Shown here piece after piece: positions 58,850-64,000 of a stretch of 64,000 bases of DNA. Below the pieces are notes generated by a model. It made no database searches, was not told the DNA's origin, and was given only the letters and a program-made list of their open reading frames with translations. Each line of letters begins with the position of its first letter. Position 1 is the first letter of the stretch. The position numbers were made by a program, and so were the translations under genes. The stretch comes from Apteryx mantelli (lineage: Eukaryota > Chordata > Aves > Apterygiformes > Apterygidae): the NCBI RefSeq assembly GCF_036417845.1, contig NC_089980.1, positions 134,318,516 to 134,382,515 on the forward strand, in the 5' to 3' direction.

Positions 58850-59259
58850 TGTCGCGGTCCGCGGGAGTAACGGGAAAGAATCATACGCAGTCACAGAATG
58901 CAGGTTCAATTCCAACTTTATTCAGCAATTTGCCCATCTTATAGGTGCAGGCACGCGGCGCCTTGACCCTTGATTGGTGGTTCATACAGATTATGTCACA
59001 GGTAGCCAATCATGGCACCGATCACGCACGCAGCGGTCATGCCTTGTACCTTGCTACTTGTTTAGCAAAGCTGTCTTGCCCTTAACCTTGGTTCCCACTG
59101 GCTTCTGCTAGTTTATCTGTACTTTCTCAGGATGTCTCATTCTTTCAGGATGTATCATTCCCAGCTGGACCAGCGTGTCCTTGGGTACATTTGTCTGAGA
59201 CTCCTGTTGCTTGCTACTTGCAACTTTCCACCAGTTTAACCCTGTCATGACCCTCCACA
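58850..59259 (-). mobile_element. 3' LTR of class II endogenous retrovirus
   Basis: 410 bp on the minus strand, starting TGTGGAGGG and ending CGCGACA (TG...CA). It has a CCAAT-like box, TATAAGA at 58944-58938 and AATAAA at 58922-58917, so U3, R and U5 can be placed. The flanking sequence gatgag at 58844-58849 would be one half of a 6-bp target-site duplication; the other half lies outside the window. Confidence 0.85.
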
Positions 59260-59276
59260 TCTCCCCCTTCTTTTAC
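59260..59276 (-). other. Polypurine tract of the ERV
   Basis: The minus strand reads a run of G and A (aaaagaagggggaga) directly before the LTR, the usual primer site for plus-strand DNA synthesis in retroviruses. Confidence 0.8.
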
Positions 59277-59319
59277 TAATTGAAGGGCTTACGGCTGTAT
59301 GGCTCTGCAGGGTCATGAC

Positions 59320-59547
59320 TTACTTCATATTCATCCTGCGCATGCAGCTCCACAAGCATGGTACACAGATTAATATTGCATTTGCAACAAACATACAAAT
59401 TACAATAAGTCCCAGAATCAGTATGTGTTTTAACCAAGGCCCTACAGCAAGCATACCTGAGTGGTTGGCTACGTTAAAGCACGCAGCAGTGGCTATGAGA
59501 TACTTGGCAACCAAGGGGAACAAAGGTCGGCTCTTCCTACTGTCCAT
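59320..59547 (-). pseudogene. Hydrophobic open frame between env and LTR
   Basis: A 75-codon frame on the minus strand ends in a long hydrophobic segment followed by Arg and Lys, like a retroviral transmembrane anchor and short cytoplasmic tail. The env TM frame already has its own anchor and stop at 59636, so this could be a leftover tail from an earlier env or chance hydrophobic sequence. Confidence 0.35.
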
Positions 59548-59606
59548 GCAACTTAGCTACTAATGTTAAGCAAGCTATGCTAAGCAATTAATCCTAAACA
59601 GCGTCA

Positions 59607-59668
59607 GTTCAATATACTCTCATATAGATTATGGTTTAGTTCAATATTCTCTCATATAGATTATGGTT
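59607..59668 (-). repeat. Two-copy 32-bp direct repeat at the end of env
   Basis: Two nearly identical copies of gttcaatat(a/t)ctctcatat(agattatggtt). The right copy covers the last codons of env, and the left copy lies just after its stop codon. Confidence 0.85.
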
Positions 59669-61183
59669 CTGAAGCACCGCAAGGGCCCCAACACCTCCCC
59701 CTCTGCGGTCAAATAATAGACCAACCATTTTTTGTACCCGAGCTAGGATGCATTGCAGTATGCAGGGCCCACAAATCAATAGGAGCATACCCACGGCACC
59801 TACGGTAACCAGCTGTTTTAGTCCCGCCGCCAACCAGGGCCCGATCCCCAGCCCCCGAAGCCACCCGTCAATCCCAAGGCCATTCTCCTGCTTCAGCTCA
59901 TGTAGCCCATTCTGAATGTTCCTTATACGCTCATGGATTGATTGCGAGTGGTCTGTAAGATTTAGACAGCACATTCCTTCAAATTCTTCACACCCATGAC
60001 CGTGAGCTAAGAGTAAGAAGTCTATGGTGGCCCTATTTTGTAGCACAGCGTGGTTTACGCTCAGCACATCCTGGGACATCTCATCTAGCACTCGCGATGT
60101 AATATTTAACTCATTTTTAGTCCAACAGGCCAGTTGCTCCGCCAATTTCATCGCCTTAAGCCCAGCGGCTCCTGGCGGTAGCGTAGCGGTTACCAGCTGC
60201 CGGAAGTCTGACCAAAATACGGGATCGCCAATATCCTTACACTCTAGCTCATGCACACTCCTTCTACCCCGCCCGTGCTTCGTCAAGTTCTGCAGTTGGG
60301 TGAGATTGGGGTGGAACAGACTCAATCTCCCCAAGTAGCACGGGCCTCCTCACAGGATGCGTGGCACGCCGTTCCAGGCCCTATCCCCGCATATCAGGAA
60401 TATACCAGGCGGCAGCGCTTTCGCTGTTGTGTGGCTTGTTGCGTTGCAGTTCATATACACCTGGCCGTGCACGTCACCGCTATTTAAGGCGGAATTCAAG
60501 GTTGCCCATTTTGATGACCGCTCAGTGAGCATCCCCTCAGGAGGAAGGAAGCTGACATACCCGCCCGTATCATCTTCCGAGGTGCTGGCGGCCATACAGC
60601 CGAAGAGATCCAACTCCTCAGGGTCTGAGTTTAGGGTTTTGTTCAAGGCCAGGATAACATGACACTGCCACCCCCCATCACGTTGCCACTTGTTTAACCC
60701 TGGGGCCGTTATCGTCTTATTAACGGCTGTGAAGTTCAAGGTTGTCTCATTACTAACATATGCCTTGAATTCCTCTGCCCTCCAGGTGGGGACACCGATT
60801 AAACATGTCCTGAAAGGGTCATCCACTTTGCCCATAGACAGGCAGAACGATGTCTGGCCGGTCCTGTTTGCGATCGTAAGCCACACATTCTTCCTTGAAT
60901 TGTGAAGTGGGGGTATTGCCGCGCTCATGCTGCTCAAACTGATTATGCTGCCTATAAGTATGGCTAGGGCCGCCCTTCCACCAACCCCCCCAACACTCTT
61001 TTGTTCGTGCCCAGTCATTGCAGCACGATCACAAACACAATCCCGTTCGCTCCGGGTGAGGATGGTGCTCATTTGTTTTCGTCCTCTGTCAAGAGCCCTC
61101 AGCTCCTGCCGTGGGTCTTCAAGCGCAGGTAGCAGCTGACTCGCGGGCTGTCTCCGGTGAGCAGTCGTCCGCAGGCCCAGCAT
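59636..61183 (-). pseudogene. env: ERV env, alpharetrovirus-type TM, broken by a stop codon
   Basis: Retroviral envelope polyprotein, read on the minus strand. The SU part (61183-60350) has a hydrophobic signal stretch near residues 70-88 and several N-x-S/T sites. An in-frame TGA at 60352-60350 separates it from the TM part (60334-59636). TM has a basic cleavage-type site (GRGRR), a C-x6-CC motif at about 59,992-59,966 and a membrane anchor near residues 174-198. The sequence around C-x6-CC is of the avian alpharetrovirus type. The start of env overlaps the end of pol, as in alpharetroviruses. As it stands it cannot encode a full Env. Confidence 0.85.
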
Positions 61184-63793
61184 TACTCTTCTTCAACCAC
61201 GGTCGAACCCACTTTGCGGGTATCCACTCTGTACCAGTACCTGCAATGACACAAGCATACCCTCGGCCCCAAGTGAGTAACTCCACAGGCCCCTGCCATG
61301 AATGTGTTTGTGGTACCCATCGGGACACGAGCGTCTTAATGGGCCTCGCGGTCTGCGCATGGCGTGCCCCCGGGCTGACCAACTCCCCTTGGTCTATTTC
61401 AATAAGGTTGCACCAATTTAACACATAGCAGCCTTTCGCTACGATGTCATGGACGGGGAGAGGTACCTCCCCCTCTTTTTTCAAAATAGCAAAAAGGCAT
61501 TTTAAATCCTGATGTCGGCGCTCCACGACTGCCTGGCCAGTGGAATTGTAGGGGACCCCCGTGGAATGCGTAATGTCCCAAGCTCACATAAACTCAGCGC
61601 ACGCGGCGCTCTATAGGCGGGCCCGTTGTTGGTTTGTATCTGAGCCGGCTTCCGCAGCGCGGCAAAGGCCTGCAGCCAATGCAAGAGGCAGGCAGTGAAG
61701 CGCGTGGAGGTTGCGGCAGTAGCCCAGGTCATTTTACTGAACGTATCGACCGAGACATGGACAAAGCGCAGTCGCCCAAAGGCGGGGACTTCCGTGACAT
61801 CGGTCTGCCATAGCTGGCGAGGTTCCAGCCCGCGTGGGTTTGTCCCTGTTTCCTGCAGCGGGGGAATACGCGCACAATCAGGGCATGCGGCCACTATGGC
61901 CCTGCCTTCTGCCCGGGATAAGTTGAACTCCTTTTGCAGAGATCTAGCCGACTGGTGGAAAAATGCATGGGATTGTTGCGCCAGCTGTATCTTAGTTTTT
62001 TCTTCACCGGCGGCCGAGACTTGGGCATCAATTCGCTGGTTGCCCTCCGCCATTATTCCCGGCAGCCCTGAATGGCTGCGGATATGCGTGCACCAGAATG
62101 GCTGAACGCGAGAATTTAAATGGCCGCCTGCTTGTATCAACAACGCCTGAATCTTGGGGTTAGCGGTCTGCCCGATAAGAGCAGAGTGCAGTCTTTGTAG
62201 CACACCCGCCACATATAGTGAGTCAACTATAAGGTTAATAGGTTCCTCTGCAAAGTCCTTCAACGCGAGTACAGCTGCCATGAGTTCTAAAACTTGCACG
62301 GAGTGCTCGGTGGCACCTTGCACGATCTTTCGAGCCCACTCTCCTCGTACGTTTACGTATGCGTATCCGTACTTCTTTGTTCAACCGCTAGCATCTGTAA
62401 AAACGGACTTCGCGTTTCGGAGGGGGCCATCCGCCAGTATTTTCCTTTCCTCGAGCATCAGCTGCGTGTGCAGCAGTGGGTGCTTTGGATAGTGATTGTC
62501 AAGGGGAACCCCGCCCGTCGCCAGGGCTAACGAAACGCTCTGTTGGGCCCACTCGGATACGAGATCCAAGGAGACCAGGGGCAGAATGATTCGTGAGGGC
62601 TCCTTCCCTGATATGATGCGGACGCGCTGTCTTGTTTTTAGTAACAGTTCTCCCACAGCGTCTTTCCTGGGCATAATCACTGTGCGTGGCCGGACTGGCG
62701 AAAACACCCACTCCAGGATCGTGAGCTGATTTGTCTCGTTTGTTTGACCAATTATGCCAACCACCTCCTGTTGTTTATTGTAGCACACTATGTCAATGGG
62801 TTTCATAGGGTCATAGCGATAGGCTTGCACATTTCCAAGCTTCCTTTCGATGTTAATCATGGCTTCCTGCGCCAGAGGGGACAACGTTCTTGCTTCTCCG
62901 GGGTTCTTGCTATCCTTAAGTAAATTCACCAGCGGTTGAATTTCCTCATTGGTAATGCCGCAGTAAGTGCGGATCCATTGAATGTCCCCAAGAAGTTTCT
63001 GTACATCGTTCACGTTTGCGACCTCTCGCGTGATCGAGGTTTTCATTGGATAGACTCAGGTCTCGGTTACGACCATACCAAGATGGTTCCAAGGTGCGTG
63101 TTGCTGGACCTTCTCAGGGGTGACGGTAAGACCCCAGGCCTGGAGCTGTTGACTCAATTCCCGTTGACTCTCTCCCAGCAGCGGGGTTTCTGTCGCGACT
63201 AATATATCGTCCATGTAGTGGTATACTATAGCCTTGGGATGTCTCCTCTTCCAGGGTTCTAAGGCTCGGTCTACATACCATTGACATATCGTGGGGGAGT
63301 TTTTCATACCCTGGGGTAGAACTACCCACTGATAGCGTCTCGAAGGGCCAGATCAATTTATTGTTGGCACCGAGAAGGCAAAGCGTTTGGAGTCTTTCGG
63401 ATGTAGGGGGATGCTAAAGAAACAGTCTTTCAGGTCAATTACCAGCAGACTCCATTCCCGCGGGAGCATGGTAGGTGATGGCAGTCCTGGTTGCAACGCT
63501 CCCATATCTTCCATTGTCGCGTTCACAGCTCGCAGATCGTGTAGCAGTCTCCATTTTCCTGACTTTTTCTGTATGGTGAAGATAGGTGTGTTCCATGGGC
63601 TGGTTGAAGGTTGAATATGCCCCAACTGTAGCTGTTCTTCTACCAATTTGTCAAGTTCCCTTAGCTTCTCCTTTTGTAGCGGCCACTGTTCGACCCACAC
63701 CGGTTCATCATTTTTCCATGTGATTTTCAGCGTGGGCGGAGAAGTGTCAGCAGCGGCCATCACTAAAAAGGGCACGAGAGGACTAGCCCCCAC
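61119..63793 (-). pseudogene. pol: ERV pol (RT, RNase H, integrase), betaretrovirus-like, multiply broken
   Basis: Minus-strand pol remnant. RT begins near 63793, with the first catalytic Asp region (IDLKDCFF) and YMDD at about 63,217-63,206. RNase H starts at DASG (about 62,395). Integrase has an N-terminal HHCC zinc site and a DDE core, but the second catalytic position reads TNNG at about 61,622-61,633 where TDNG is usual. Stops in the reading frame are TGA at 63355, 63058, 62383 and 61586. A frameshift near 61,610 moves the frame from the 61502-62323 segment to the 61119-61526 segment. The RT core resembles class II (ERVK/betaretrovirus) elements. It is not functional. Confidence 0.88.
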
Positions 63794-64000
63794 TGGGACA
63801 AGAGGTCCCGGCCCAAGATCCAGAGAGGGGTATCCATTACGTGTGGTGCTACCACACCTAAATGACCTTCCTCGTCGCAGATCTCCACAAGTCTCGCACT
63901 TCTCCAGGTAGGGGCTGAACCGCCAATCCCCTGTACCGCAGTGGTGCTATCTACTAACGCCCAAGCGGCCGGCCAGGAGGCGCGAGGTATTATGGTGACA
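63763..64000 (-). pseudogene. pro: ERV protease, C-terminal part, cut by the window edge
   Basis: The minus-strand frame from 64000 ends at TAG 63765-63763. It contains a flap-like VQGIGG and the C-terminal [11 protein letters not shown] motif of retroviral aspartic proteases. The active-site DTG lies outside the window. The frame is +1 relative to pol, so pol would be reached by a -1 frameshift. Confidence 0.75.
63766..63772 (-). promoter_or_regulatory. Candidate pro-pol -1 frameshift heptamer CCCTTTT
   Basis: In the protease frame the bases just before the TAG stop read C CCT TTT, which has the X XXY YYZ form. A slip of -1 here continues into the RT frame. I did not check for a downstream pseudoknot. 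Confidence 0.45.

Overview
This window is nuclear DNA from a bird, most likely a neoavian and possibly a passerine. The evidence is CR1 LINE 3' ends with the avian ATTCTGTG tail, avian beta-defensin (AvBD) genes with their usual exon plan, class II endogenous retrovirus (ERV) sequence with avian-type LTRs, and multi-copy AvBD1/AvBD3-type genes. Genes are split by introns and none is bacterial. All exon structures were assembled by hand from splice sites, phases and family motifs.

Layout. 1-1.6 kb: AT-rich DNA and CR1 fragments. 2.4-8.7 kb: one apparently intact 12-exon RhoGAP gene (PH-like domain plus RhoGAP domain, TAGAP/ARHGAP20-like, 694 codons) whose C-terminus is an eight-copy 16-residue repeat. 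8.8-10.1 kb: a decayed ERV remnant. 11.1-35.5 kb: a palindromic defensin array. Five AvBD genes alternate strand: R1 (-), F1 (+), R2 (-), F2 (+), R3 (-). Each has a TATA box, a 5' UTR exon, a signal-peptide exon, a six-cysteine exon and a short terminal exon with AATAAA. Flanks and introns are nearly identical between copies, while the six-cysteine exon and tail vary. R1 and F2 are AvBD1-like; F1, R2 and R3 are AvBD3-like. A solo LTR, a CR1 pair and a duplicated GC-rich block lie between them. 35.5-55.2 kb: three single-copy AvBD genes on the minus strand, recognisable as AvBD5, AvBD4 and AvBD14, in long stretches of otherwise featureless DNA. 58.85-64.0 kb: the 3' part of a class II ERV on the minus strand (LTR, env, pol, end of pro). 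It is broken by TGA codons and a frameshift, and its 5' part lies beyond the window.

How it fits together. The core is an innate-immunity locus. The defensins encode secreted, disulphide-bonded cationic peptides, and the five array genes share almost the same promoter, so they probably share expression while encoding different peptides. The array looks like a system for diversification: inverted duplication and gene conversion keep the scaffold uniform while the peptide exon diverges and exons are exchanged between copies. The RhoGAP gene is a separate signalling gene next to the array; a functional link to the defensins is not shown by the sequence.
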